Shown in pieces: positions 43,829 through 52,527 of a DNA stretch of 64,000 nucleotides. The stretch covers positions 1,116,001 to 1,180,000 of the forward strand of contig NZ_JADBEM010000001.1 in NCBI RefSeq assembly GCF_014873875.1. Reading direction: 5' to 3'. The notes beneath the pieces were generated by a model. That model searched no databases. It was not told the origin of the DNA and worked only from the letters and a program-made list of their open reading frames with translations. The DNA is from Actinopolymorpha pittospori. GTDB taxonomy: Bacteria; Actinomycetota; Actinomycetes; Propionibacteriales; Actinopolymorphaceae. Both the position numbers and the translations under genes were made by a program. Within the stretch, counting starts at the first letter, position 1, and each line of letters begins with the position of its first letter.

Positions 43829-43935
43829 AAGGAACCTCCCAGCGTGTGGACGCTCTCTTCCATCAGGTCGGCGGCCAGGGTCGCGCGTGGACAGTTCGGC
43901 GCGCCGCGAGGGAACGTCCGCGACCCGCCTTCGCG

Positions 43936-44829
43936 CTACGCCAACGGTTTGCCGCCGGTGACGCCAAGGATCTCCCCGTTGACGAAGCTCGACTCACCTG
44001 ATGCCAGGAACACGAACGCCGGCGCGAGCTCAGCTGGCTGGCCGGGACGCCCGGTGGGAGAGCTGCCACCGAACTTCGCGGCCTTCTCCCCCTCCATCGA
44101 CGCCGGAATGATCGGCGTCCACACCGGGCCGGGTGCCACAGCGTTGACCCGGATGCCACGTTCGATGAGTTCCTGCGCCAGCCCCTTGGTGAAAGTGACG
44201 ATGGCACCCTTCGTGGTGGCATACGGCAGCAGCGGCGGCGAGGGCTGGTAGGCCTGGATGGAGGCAACGTTGATGATCGCCGAGCCCGCCTTCATATGGG
44301 CAACCGCCTCCTGACACAACCAGAACATCGCGACGATGTTGGTCCTGAACGTGTGCAGGAGAAGATCCTCCGGGATCGACTCCACCCCATCGAAGGTCAT
44401 CTGATAGGCCGCGTTGTTGACGAGAATGTCGACCCGGCCGAACTCCTCCACAGCCGTGCGGACGATCCGCTCGCACTGCGCCTTCTGACTGATGTCGCCC
44501 GGCACCCGCACCGCCCGCCGGCCCGCCTCCTCCACGACCCGTGCCGTCACCGCCGCGTCGGACTCCTCCGCCTCCAGATAGGACAACACCACGTCGGCGC
44601 CCTCGCGTGCGAACGCCAAGGCAACCGCGCGACCAATACCGGAGTCGCCCCCGGTGATGACCGCGACGCGATCCTTCAGCCGCCCCAAGCCGCGATAGGT
44701 GTCATACCCATAGTCAGGCTCGGGCTCCATCTGCTCATGCAGACCAGGATGCTCTTGTTCCTGCTCGGGAAAATCCGGCCGCGGATAACGCGTGCGGGGA
44801 TCCTCAGGCGTCATCTGGTCACCAGCCAT
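43936..44829 (-). CDS. SDR family oxidoreductase (glucose/ribitol dehydrogenase-like)
   Basis: 297 residues from ATG 44829. The Pro/Glu-rich N-terminal extension (YPRPDFPEQEQEHPGLHEQM) before GRLKDRVAVITGGDSGIGRA (cofactor site, about residue 57) is typical of the YhdF/YghA-type stress SDRs. Then VDILVNNAAYQMTF, catalytic Ser in INVASIQAYQPSP, and LPYATTKGAIVTFTKG (YxxxK, about residue 211), ending ILGVTGGKPLA. Probably an NADP(H)-dependent polyol/sugar oxidoreductase. In operon order behind the hemerythrin gene (25 bp). Confidence 0.93.
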   Translation of the reverse strand: MAGDQMTPEDPRTRYPRPDFPEQEQEHPGLHEQMEPEPDYGYDTYRGLGRLKDRVAVITGGDSGIGRAVALAFAREGADVVLSYLEAEESDAAVTARVVEEAGRRAVRVPGDISQKAQCERIVRTAVEEFGRVDILVNNAAYQMTFDGVESIPEDLLLHTFRTNIVAMFWLCQEAVAHMKAGSAIINVASIQAYQPSPPLLPYATTKGAIVTFTKGLAQELIERGIRVNAVAPGPVWTPIIPASMEGEKAAKFGGSSPTGRPGQPAELAPAFVFLASGESSFVNGEILGVTGGKPLA

Positions 44830-44854
44830 CAGCCCACTCCTTCACGTCGCGCGG

Positions 44855-45400
44855 CTACTCCGGCTTGAGCGCCTGCGTCAACTCCTCCTTCGACATCGAC
44901 GACGCACCCGCGATGTCAGCATTCTTGGCCTGCTGCAGGAGTTCGGCCTTGGTCTCCTCGCCCGGAGCCTCGCCCAGGTGCGCTTCGCGACTTGCCGCGA
45001 AGGCGGCACCCAACTCCGCTCTGCGGGCGTCGTCGATCCGCTCCCGGATCCCCGGCAGCACGTCACTCTCTTCCTCGCCTATGTGGTGCCGAACTGCCTT
45101 CACGAACTCGTTCAGCGCAGGACCGAACTCGGCCGCGGCAGCGTCGATACCCTGGAGCTTTTCCAGCAACTCCTCCGCCTCGGCGTGCTCCTCCTGGCTG
45201 TGCGCTACCTCGTCCGTCTCCCGAGCCTCGCTGCGCGCGACCGGATAGACCTCGGCCTCCTCCGCGCGACTGTGAGCGACGAGCAACGCGGTGACAACCG
45301 GCAACGTCAACACCCGCTTGCCCGGCTCGTTCTCTAGGACCTCGAACAGCCGCTCAAGCTCACGATGGTCCGCGATGATCAGGTCAACCACGTCAGACAT
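44855..45400 (-). CDS. Hemerythrin domain protein with Rho-N-like C-terminal motif
   Basis: 181 residues from ATG 45400. Hemerythrin helices: VVDLIIADHRELERLFEVLE (His), VVTALLVAHSRAEEAEVYPV (HxxxE), EVAHSQEEHAEAEELLEKLQ, and NEFVKAVRHHIGEEESDVLP (HHxxEE). The last 35 residues, KAELLQQAKNADIAGASSMS then KEELTQAL, match the Rho termination factor N-terminal/SAP-like fold ('LYxxAKxxxIxGxSxMxKxELxxAL'), which often binds nucleic acid. A di-iron sensor or scavenger tethered to DNA is a reasonable inference. Co-directional with the SDR gene 25 bp downstream. Confidence 0.9.
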   Translation of the reverse strand: MSDVVDLIIADHRELERLFEVLENEPGKRVLTLPVVTALLVAHSRAEEAEVYPVARSEARETDEVAHSQEEHAEAEELLEKLQGIDAAAAEFGPALNEFVKAVRHHIGEEESDVLPGIRERIDDARRAELGAAFAASREAHLGEAPGEETKAELLQQAKNADIAGASSMSKEELTQALKPE

Positions 45401-46486
45401 GTGCCCCTCCAACTGCCCGTACAGCTCCTCGTTTTCGCACCATACCCGGCATCTCGGCTTAACGCAGGGAGGCCATCTGTCTACCAAACCGCAGGGGTGA
45501 AGGACCTCTCATGCGGGCGGACATCTGGGCGGTCGCTTCCCGAGATCGCCGCCGTCATGGGCCCGCCCGCGCGATACCGACGTATGGCGACCCGCGAACA
45601 TGAGCAACTTCTCATCGACTGATGGATGACTGCTCCTGTCGTGGATGGAAGTGTGTGGCCTGGGTCCGCCGCCGGAACAGTCGATCATCCCGCCCGGTTG
45701 GCGGGCCCGCCCTACGGTCCGCCGGTCCCGCCGGTGGCGTCCTCGTGATGGATCCCGACGGACTTGGAGCCCGGTGATCCGTGCTCGCACAGGAGACACG
45801 CCCAGGACGGCCATCGGCACCCGGTGCGAGGAGTTCGGACCGTCAGGTCTGCAGAGAGCGTTGTTGCACTCGGCCGAGCGGACCGCTCGGCGCACTGCGC
45901 GCCGGGACACGAACGCGGCACTGCGGGCTGAGGTCAGCCTCCGCCTGGCTATGGGACCGGGCGCAGGCCGCTCGCGGATGAGGTGCCCTCCTCTTCATGG
46001 AACGCCAGCGCGGCGAGGGCGAGGGCGAGGGCGAGGGGTGAAGTCTCGCACGCTGCGCTGGTGGGTCCCGACGTCGTGGACCGGAGGCTCAAGGCTGTGC
46101 GGCGTCCGATCTTCATCCGGCAGGGCGGCGGGCTAAGTCGCGCTTTGGGTTACGCCGTGAGTCCCTGTCACGACGGGCCCATCGTCTCGTGTCCCGCGCT
46201 CCTTCCGGTGCCTACGGTCGCGGTGGAGACGAGAGGCACAGCATAAGGGCGGATCCGTTGCGCAAGCACCGATGTGCAGTGACTTGTATGCGAACCGATC
46301 GCCGCCGCCAGCAGTGCAGTCGCCCACTTGCTTGCCCGACATCCGCCCGCGCGCACGTCCACGCGAGCGCCTCCGTCGGGTTGTGCTCGAGAAGCAGCGG
46401 ATCACCCATGGACCTACCAATCAGACGACTTTCGCCGGCCATGCGCTGAGTGGAAGGCGATGGGCGCAGGGACGCGTAGGAGGATC
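45401..46486. other. Long intergenic region, no gene recognised
   Basis: 1,086 bp. Frames of up to 160 codons exist on both strands, but they are Arg/Pro/Ser-rich, overlap each other and lack ribosome sites. A short tandem repeat lies at 46013-46036. The base composition is like coding DNA, so decayed genes are possible but I cannot identify any. Confidence 0.4.
46013..46036 (+). repeat. Short tandem repeat (GCGAGG)x4
   Basis: Four perfect 6-bp units in non-coding DNA. Likely slippage-prone; no function inferred. Confidence 0.8.
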
Positions 46487-47038
46487 ATGACGGAGCAAGA
46501 CACAGTGATGCGTGAGATGCACGATCTTGGCTTGGCAGCTTGGTTCGGGGGATCGATGATGGGTGCGATCGGACTGAACCCCGCCGCCGAGGAAGAGTCC
46601 ACCCAGGAAGGAAAGCAGCGCGTTGCGTCCTCGGGATGGGCAAAGTGGACGCCAGTAAACGCGGCTGCAATCGCCCTCCATCTCGTCGGTGCGGCCGGCC
46701 TGGCCTACGCGAATCGACGCCGTATCGGCGCACAGAAGGGCGTGCTAGCAGCAACCGTCGCCAAGACCGCACTGACCGGAGCGGCATTGGGCGCGACCGC
46801 GTACGCGCGAGTGCTTGGGAAGAGAATCGAGCTGGCGGCCTCCCCCGACCAGAAGCAGGCGGACAAGGCAGAGAAGCACCCTGTTTCTGTTGGCAGCGCG
46901 CAGAGTCAGCTACGCCTGGTCAAGTGGGCAGTCCCCGCCCTGACCGGAGGGATCGAGGTGCTCAACTCACTCCATGGAGAACAACAGCGGCCATCCCGGC
47001 AAGCGCGGGGAGTGCTCCGAAGGCTCGCAGCCGTCTGA
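46487..47038 (+). CDS. Conserved hypothetical protein, probably membrane-associated
   Basis: 183 residues from ATG 46487 with TAGGAGG at ideal spacing. N-terminus MTEQDTVMREMHDLGLAAWF then GGSMMGAIGLNPAAEE. Amphipathic and moderately hydrophobic helices follow (WTPVNAAAIALHLVGAAGLA, GVLAATVAKTALTGAALGAT) and a basic, variable C-terminus. I recognise it only as a conserved actinomycete protein of stress neighbourhoods; no catalytic motif. A palindromic hairpin follows 13 bp after the stop. Confidence 0.75.
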   Translation: MTEQDTVMREMHDLGLAAWFGGSMMGAIGLNPAAEEESTQEGKQRVASSGWAKWTPVNAAAIALHLVGAAGLAYANRRRIGAQKGVLAATVAKTALTGAALGATAYARVLGKRIELAASPDQKQADKAEKHPVSVGSAQSQLRLVKWAVPALTGGIEVLNSLHGEQQRPSRQARGVLRRLAAV

Positions 47039-47050
47039 CTCTCCAGTCGC

Positions 47051-47067
47051 CTGCGGCGGCGCCGCAG
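47051..47067 (+). terminator. Small GC hairpin after the 46487 gene
   Basis: CTGCGGC-GGC-GCCGCAG, a 7-bp perfect stem 13 bp after the stop codon. Weak terminator candidate without T-tract. The following 47068-47462 shows no gene. Confidence 0.5.
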
Positions 47068-47462
47068 TCTGGACTTCGTTCGGTGAGTGACAGACAGGAA
47101 GGGCCCGAGACGCGTCGGCGCCCCGTGCACTCACGTTGGCGGCACTCACGCTTGACATGCGCGAGGCGTGACGAGCCCCCAAAGGCAGCGGCACCACCAC
47201 GCGCGGCCCGCAAGCCAAGGCCGCAAGACCTACCTGCGGCGGGTCCAATGTGTGGCGCGAGCGCTCGGCTCCCGTGCCCAGGCGTGGGTCCGCACCGGTC
47301 GATTGACACGGCATCGCCTGAGCGGCCACTGGACTTGGGGCTGCCGCGGCAGCTCCCTAAGGGTCTTTTCGAGGTGCTGACGAGGAGATACTTCTCGACC
47401 GGCTCGGGGGTCCCACCGTCGCATGGTTCTGACGAGCGGGGTAACCGTTTGAGGAGAGGAAC

Positions 47463-48038
47463 ATGAACGATTCGAGCAAGATCGCCCTGGCGGTGGTGGG
47501 CGGTTACGTTCTGGGCCGGCGAAAGAAGGTCAAGATGGCACTTTTGTTGGGCTCGGCGCTCGTCGGTAGGCATCTCGATGTGCGCTCGCTCGGGAAGGAA
47601 GTGCTGGGCCGGCTGGCCGGGTCACCCGAGGTTGGCCGGATCGTCGGCGATGTTCGCGGCGAAATGATGTCGACTGGCCGGGCCGCGGCGGTGGCCGTAC
47701 TCAGCCGGCCGCTGGACAATCTTGCCGACCGGCTGGAGGAGCGCACCTCGCGGTTGGCTGGCGCTCCGCCGAAGGGCCGGCGGGAAGACGAAGACGAGGA
47801 CGACGAGTACGAGGACCGAGCCGAAGACCAGGAGGAGGAGAAAGAAGAAGAGCCGGAGCGCGGCCGTGGCGAAGAGGAAGAAGAGGCACCTCGACGTCGA
47901 CGGGCTGCCAGGAGGGAGTCGGGATACGGCGGCTCCGAACGGCGTCGTTCACCCAACGCCGTATCGCCGCGGCAGGGACGTGACCGAGAGTCCCGTACGA
48001 CGAACCGCACCGGACGGCGCGGAAGCGGCCGAGGCTAG
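47463..48038 (+). CDS. Hypothetical protein: membrane anchor plus acidic and Arg-rich low-complexity tail
   Basis: 191 residues from ATG 47463 with GAGGAGAGGA upstream. Residues 1-95 are conserved-looking: KIALAVVGGYVLGRRKKVKM, LLLGSALVGRHLDVRSLGKE, and VLSRPLDNLADRLEERTSRL, with a short hydrophobic start. Residues 100-140 are almost all Glu/Asp/Arg (EDEDEDDEYEDRAEDQEEEK), then a basic Arg/Ser tail. The layout (hydrophobic N-terminus, charged tail) resembles actinomycete proteins near gas-vesicle or stress genes, where the function is also unknown. Confidence 0.7.
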   Translation: MNDSSKIALAVVGGYVLGRRKKVKMALLLGSALVGRHLDVRSLGKEVLGRLAGSPEVGRIVGDVRGEMMSTGRAAAVAVLSRPLDNLADRLEERTSRLAGAPPKGRREDEDEDDEYEDRAEDQEEEKEEEPERGRGEEEEEAPRRRRAARRESGYGGSERRRSPNAVSPRQGRDRESRTTNRTGRRGSGRG

Positions 48039-48097
48039 CCCTACCCGTGCCGATCCCGCGATGGCCAACTCGACAAGCCCGGTCTCTGGCACCACGT

Positions 48098-48475
48098 TCC
48101 CGGCATCGCATCCACAGTGACGACATCAACAACTACCTCAAGGAAGTGTTCTCCGCCGACGTGACGGCGAAGGCCTTCCGCACCTGGCATCCCACCGTGC
48201 TCGCCGCCGTCGGACTCGCGGTCTCCACCACCGCACGAACACCAACACAGCGCAGGCAGGCCGTGGCCCGGGCGATGCGCGAGGTGTCTGGATATCTCGG
48301 CAACACGCCGGCAGTCGCGAAGTCCTCCTACGTCGATCCTCGGATCGTCGACCGCTACCTCGCCGGAGACGCCATCGTAGATTCGTTGCCTACACTCGGG
48401 AAGGACACGGCCACCGGACATATGGCCACCGAGGGTCCTGTCGAGAAGGCCGTGATAGCCATCCTCGACGGTTGA
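48098..48475 (+). pseudogene. C-terminal fragment of DNA topoisomerase IB
   Basis: The frame reads IHSDDINNYLKEVFSADVTA then KAFRTWHPTVLAAVGLAV, then REVSGYLGNTPAVAKSSYVD and PRIVDRYLAG, stopping at 48475. KSSYVDPRIVDRY contains the catalytic Tyr of poxvirus-like bacterial TopIB, and KAFRTWH the preceding catalytic His. The N-terminal about 220 residues are missing and upstream DNA encodes a different protein in another frame, so this is a remnant. A start at ATG 48047 would give a fragment without the DNA-clamp domain. Confidence 0.8.
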
Positions 48476-48888
48476 CGGCTGTCGACCGGCCCACCGACGC
48501 GAACAACGCGCAACAGACGGCCTTCTCGAGTTCCGCTTTCTTGATCTTCGAACAACCACGGACGCCCCTGGAAACGCCTCCCCCGCTACAACCGCCGGTT
48601 ACGACCGCCGCGACGAACGGGCGAAGGATCTTGGCCCGAGCGCAATCCACATTCCTGGACGCCTTCGCGGTGACTGGCCGAGCAAGACCAAGGCAGCGCG
48701 ACATCAACGAACTCGGCCAGCGCCAGCAGCGATGACAGTGGACGAGTGCGTGAGATTAGAGCCTTACCGCCCCAGCGAACACCGCAAGGACGCTTCCGTC
48801 CTAGAAACCGCGCCCCGAAGATCCACCACTGGGATGAGGTCTTGTTCCAAGCTGAGCCGGGACCCCCTTATTGCGGTACGTGGATCCG
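48476..48888. other. Intergenic region, no gene recognised
   Basis: 413 bp. One plus-strand frame of 87 codons (48472-48735) overlaps the TopIB remnant end but has no ribosome site and no recognisable motif. Confidence 0.4.
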
Positions 48889-49239
48889 CTAGCGCCCATC
48901 GGCGGCGGGAGGGGGTTCGCCCTCTCGCTCGCGCCCGGTATCGGCATCCGTCACGGCTCCAGCGGTTCCGCCCTTCGCCTCCCGATCAGCCGCCTCCGCG
49001 CGCTTCTCGGCACCCGTCGTCTCGCCCACGCCCGCATCATCACCCGCGACCCGGCCGACGAAACTACTGCTCGGAGTGGTGCCAGTGGTGCTGTGGCGGT
49101 CTGGGCCCTCGGCGTCGGGAACGCCGCCGGTAGCCCGAGACCTCGCGGTCCCGGGGTCTCCAGGAGCATCGACCTCGCCGAACCGGCGACTCTCGCGGTC
49201 TCGCCTAAGCCGATCACGTAGCCATGACCAGACCGACAT
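48889..49239 (-). CDS. Small hydrophilic actinomycete protein
   Basis: 116 residues from ATG 49239 with GGAGG 5-6 bases upstream. N-terminal amphipathic helix MSVWSWLRDRLRRDRESRRF, then a disordered Gly/Thr/Ala-rich stretch with the motif SFVGRVAGDDAGVGETTGAE followed by KRAEAADREA, and an acidic end. The VGRVAGDDxGxxGETGAExRA pattern occurs in actinomycete hypotheticals. Function unknown. Confidence 0.65.
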   Translation of the reverse strand: MSVWSWLRDRLRRDRESRRFGEVDAPGDPGTARSRATGGVPDAEGPDRHSTTGTTPSSSFVGRVAGDDAGVGETTGAEKRAEAADREAKGGTAGAVTDADTGREREGEPPPAADGR

Positions 49240-49393
49240 GGCAACCTCCATGTCAATTCGGACGGGACGCCACATCCCCTTCGGTACCGGCCGGGCGTAC
49301 CCAGGCTGGTGAGCGCCTTCTACCCAGTCTTCAGCCTAACAACGCAACGTCCAGCACAGGCCGCACGCGGCGATGCGCGGTGCCGCTGCCGGT

Positions 49394-49439
49394 TGTCGCC
49401 TCGAAGACGCGGACCTGTCTGTCGCCTCGAAGACGCGGA
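49394..49439 (+). repeat. 26-bp tandem direct repeat, two units
   Basis: TGTCGCCTCGAAGACGCGGA occurs at 49394-49413 and 49420-49439, with CCTGTC between and GCCTGTCC after, so the unit is about 26 bp. It lies in the 272-bp gap between two minus-strand genes. Confidence 0.8.
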
Positions 49440-49511
49440 GCCTGTCCAGCTCCAACTTTGCCAGGGCGCGGAAACCGGCTATGTCGACAATGTGGCAAGG
49501 TAACTAGGCAC

Positions 49512-50153
49512 CTACAGCGCCCACTTGTTCTCGTCGTACTCCCCAGACCTCTGCTCGGATGCCTTGGCGTCAGGGGCACCGCACATCTCGCGGCCCCGTT
49601 TCACGGCGTAGTCGGCGGCTTCGGTCCATTCACTTGCCGGAAGCCCCAGCCACTGGCGCAGGCCCTGACCGTGCGCGGCGAGCATCCGGGGATGTAGCCG
49701 CCCTTGGGCCATGGCATGCAGCACCAGGTCCACGGTGTCGTCCACCTGGACAGCGGAGACGGGCTCGAGGAGTCCGGCGCCTATGCCGGCGTAGGGCACT
49801 TCGGCGATGCGGTGGCGGGTGAGCATGCGGGGTGAGGCGTAGTGCCGGGACCGGTACAGCCGGTCCTGGATGTCCTCGCGGGTCTCGCTGGGATGGGCGG
49901 CGAGGATGGTGTCGGCGCCGTCGACGCGCTCGCCGCGGCGTATCCGGTCCGGTCCCTCGAGCATCGGGGCGAGCAGCTGGTCGGTCGCGGCCGCGCGCCA
50001 GGTCCCGTCGCCGGAGTAGATGCCAGCCTGCCCGGTTCGCCGTACATGATCGTAGATGGCCTGCACGGCCACCTCGAGCTGCTGCCGGCGCCCTCCGGTC
50101 GGCACCTCATACCCATCGACGCCCTGCTTCCCGTACCTGCGCTGCTGCCCCAC
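49512..50153 (-). CDS. Conserved hypothetical protein, unknown function
   Basis: About 213 residues if started at GTG 50153; the frame is open to 50423 but that part looks non-coding. The well-formed part is VDGYEVPTGGRRQQLEVAVQ, AIYDHVRRTGQAGIYSGDGT, DRIRRGERVDGADTILAAHP, EVPYAGIGAGLLEPVSAVQV and the end SEQRSGEYDENKWAL. The mix of helices, with an AAHPSETREDIQDRLYRSRH segment, matches nothing I can name. It might be an effector or toxin-related protein, but that is not supported by a motif. Confidence 0.6.
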   Translation of the reverse strand: MGQQRRYGKQGVDGYEVPTGGRRQQLEVAVQAIYDHVRRTGQAGIYSGDGTWRAAATDQLLAPMLEGPDRIRRGERVDGADTILAAHPSETREDIQDRLYRSRHYASPRMLTRHRIAEVPYAGIGAGLLEPVSAVQVDDTVDLVLHAMAQGRLHPRMLAAHGQGLRQWLGLPASEWTEAADYAVKRGREMCGAPDAKASEQRSGEYDENKWAL

Positions 50154-50531
50154 ACCCGCATTCTGACTCGAACAGGCGTTCGACGGAAGGTTGGGTCTGC
50201 CTGCGGAGAGTGGAACCGCCCGCGCCAGGCTTGGGTTGCTGGCGCAGGCGGCAAGGGAGGGGAATCTCTCCCGAGAGCCGGACCGACTGGTGATGTGACC
50301 GTTGTCCGGCAGGGCCCGCCCGCCTCCGGAGATGGCATTTGAGTCGGCGGGCGGGGCACCTTCACCACGTGTCGTACCCAGCGGCCGGTGCCTACCGCCC
50401 TGCGGACTCATGAAGATCTGCACACGCGACCACTCAGGCTTACAACGTAAGTCCCGGTCGGGTCAGGCCGATCGTCCCCTCCCCCAGGCGCGGACCGGTG
50501 CCTACGGTGCCGGGTAGACGACAGGAATTCC

Positions 50532-50786
50532 ATGACTGCGGACCCACAGAGCAACGGACAGATGTGCAGCGACCCCGCGTGCGAAGGGGCCGGGTATCAC
50601 CGCCACTGGGTCGATCCCGGGCACGCGCTCGCGGCTTGTCTGTTCGACATCGTTCACGGAGGTCCGCCCAGTGAGGCCGACCTGGCGGCGCTCCCGCCGG
50701 GATGGCGACGGCTGGTCAGGTCGGTCCAGAAGCGGTGCGAGCACAGCCACGCACACGCGCCAGCGGATCGTGGGGGCTCGGCGTAG
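50532..50786 (+). CDS. Small Cys/His-containing protein (tentative)
   Basis: 84 residues from ATG 50532 (AGGA upstream). It has CSDPACEGAGYHRHWVDPGH near the start and CEHSHAHAPAD near the end, which could bind a metal ion. The middle is an amphipathic helix (ALAACLFDIVHGG). Supported by composition and by the strong hairpin 23 bp after the stop; no family known. Confidence 0.5.
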   Translation: MTADPQSNGQMCSDPACEGAGYHRHWVDPGHALAACLFDIVHGGPPSEADLAALPPGWRRLVRSVQKRCEHSHAHAPADRGGSA

Positions 50787-50808
50787 CGCGGTGCACCGCT
50801 CACAGCGG

Positions 50809-50852
50809 CCGGTGTAGCCCCGTTCCCACCAGGAGTGCGGGGGCTACACCGG
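50809..50852 (+). terminator. CCGGTGTAGCC hairpin, copy 2
   Basis: A perfect 13-bp stem, CCGGTGTAGCCCC (50809-50821) with GGGGCTACACCGG (50840-50852), 18-base loop, 23 bp after the preceding stop. Same stem core as 28459-28503. The rest of the gap to 51133 holds nothing recognisable. Confidence 0.7.
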
Positions 50853-51133
50853 TCCGCATGTCCGGTACGACTTGCACGCGGCGGAACAGCCGCTCCAGGA
50901 CCCCGCGCCGCTCCTTCAGCGGCCGGCGACGCGCGTCGCCGTCCTCCCGTATCTCCAAGACGTCGAACACCAAACCAGGTAGCAGGTGCTACAGCAGGTG
51001 TCGCACCGATCAAGCGACCACACTCGTCATCTCGACCCTCTTCACGTTAGGCGTCGCATTCGGAGACCACCCCTGGTCGGACTTGCTGGTCGTTTCTGAG
51101 CCGGTGCTCGACCAGCACTGGTAGCGGTTGAGT

Positions 51134-51739
51134 TCAACGGGGGAAGTGCAGCCACGGCTCGCGGAGGTCGATGTAGGTCAGGTCCGCCCTCATGTCCTGG
51201 AACACCCGTCTGGCGTCGGGCGAGAGCAGTGCCTTCTGCTCACCCACACGCGCTTCGTACTCGCTGGTGAAGTACACCGCCTCGGTGATCCAGGACGGGT
51301 CATCGTCATGGATGGCGATCACTGTCCCCAGGAGTTCGGGTCGTTCCCTGCGCAGCACTTCTTCACTCTGGGCCACCACCGCTTGCCACCTGTCCGGATT
51401 CGTGACCCTGCATTGCAGGACCTGGACGAAGCCCGCATGGAAAGACTCGCCGAGACTCATGGTCATCACGTCGCGGCAGTTGTGAAACCTCACCTCACCG
51501 GTGAAGAGATCCCTGGTCTGCTGCCGCCAGGCGGCCTGCTCAGGTCGCTCGCCGCCGGCCCGCGCTGCAGCCTCCGACTCGAACATCGCCAACGCGATCA
51601 CCGTGCCGTCGGAGGCGACGCCCGATGTCGAACCGAGCCATCCCCGCGCATGCGGCGCGAGATCCTCCATCCAGCGCTCGACCGCAGCTTTCAGGGCTGT
51701 CGGGTTCTCGACGTGTCCTTGGACGACCTGAATGAACAC
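51134..51739 (-). CDS. Conserved hypothetical, duplicated ABM/dimeric alpha-beta barrel-like protein
   Basis: 201 residues from ATG 51739. Two similar halves: FIQVVQGHVENPTALKAAVE ... GTVIALAMFESEAAARAG and FVQVLQCRVTNPDRWQAVVA ... TVIAIHDDDPSWITEAVYFT. Each has the strand-helix-strand order of dimeric alpha-beta barrel domains, so this is a fused dimer. Such folds occur in monooxygenases and stress proteins; substrate unknown. Common in actinomycetes. No operon partner. Confidence 0.8.
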   Translation of the reverse strand: MFIQVVQGHVENPTALKAAVERWMEDLAPHARGWLGSTSGVASDGTVIALAMFESEAAARAGGERPEQAAWRQQTRDLFTGEVRFHNCRDVMTMSLGESFHAGFVQVLQCRVTNPDRWQAVVAQSEEVLRRERPELLGTVIAIHDDDPSWITEAVYFTSEYEARVGEQKALLSPDARRVFQDMRADLTYIDLREPWLHFPR

Positions 51740-52001
51740 CGGCGTTACCCTCTCTCACCGCCCAGCTACGTGCGGTCGGCTTCGACGCTACGCCGGCCAG
51801 GCGCTCTGCCCACGCGCGGGCCGGAACTGCGGACGATTCGCAACAAAACCGACGCCCACATCGGCCTCGCTCGCACCCGCTCCCGGGGCTGACCCGGTTC
51901 CCGGTCCTGCGCGACGGCTCGGACGGAGGCCGAGCGGGGAAGGGACCCAGACATGCCCCACCGAGCAGCGGCGCGGGCGCGGATCTGCGGGAGCAGCACC
52001 C

Positions 52002-52490
52002 ATGAACTCCTCGGCACTGGACGGCTTCGATGCGATCAATGTGATCAGCAGGTACTTCCAGTTCTGCGACGCCAAGGACTTCGACGGAATGCGCTCACTC
52101 TGGGCGGATGTGGTGAGCGTCGACTACGGCGGAGTTTTCCCGCTCGAGGGCCAGGTCGAAGCCGACGCGCTGAAGCGCGCCATGGCCGAAGTCATCGGCC
52201 CGATCCCGCTGACCCAGCACATGATCACCACCCCGGTCGCGGACGTCGAAGGAGACACGGCCACGGTCCGGTTCCACCTGGAGGCCCTGCACCACCACCC
52301 CGACCTGGGCAAGGACGAGCGGAGCACCGACTGGACCATGTACGCCCGCGGGGTGATCGGCCTCAGCCGGACGCCGGACGGGTGGAAAGTGTCCTCCGAG
52401 CGCCTGAGCGTGGTCCACCAGACCGGGAACCTGGACTTCGTCAACGCCGTCGCCCAGCACGCCGCCAAGCGCGACCCGTCCTCTCCATAG
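52002..52490 (+). CDS. SnoaL-like / NTF2-fold protein
   Basis: 162 residues from ATG 52002 with GCGGGAG upstream. NTF2-fold pattern: DAINVISRYFQFCDAKDFDG then MRSLWADVVSVDYGG, PLTQHMITTPVADVEGDTAT, VRFHLEALHHHPDLG, and GVIGLSRTPDGWKVSSERLS. Members act as polyketide cyclases, hydroxylases or isomerases, or simply as binding proteins. It ends 37 bp before the stop of the convergent P450 gene, so the two may belong to one pathway though on separate transcripts. Confidence 0.88.
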   Translation: MNSSALDGFDAINVISRYFQFCDAKDFDGMRSLWADVVSVDYGGVFPLEGQVEADALKRAMAEVIGPIPLTQHMITTPVADVEGDTATVRFHLEALHHHPDLGKDERSTDWTMYARGVIGLSRTPDGWKVSSERLSVVHQTGNLDFVNAVAQHAAKRDPSSP

Positions 52491-52527
52491 CCGGTCCACT
52501 GCGATCGGGTAGTGGCGCTGCCCTCCC

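Noticed and set aside
45509..46136. Overlapping 130-160 codon frames on both strands
   Set aside because: Arg/Pro-rich, no ribosome sites, no motifs; typical of non-coding high-GC DNA.
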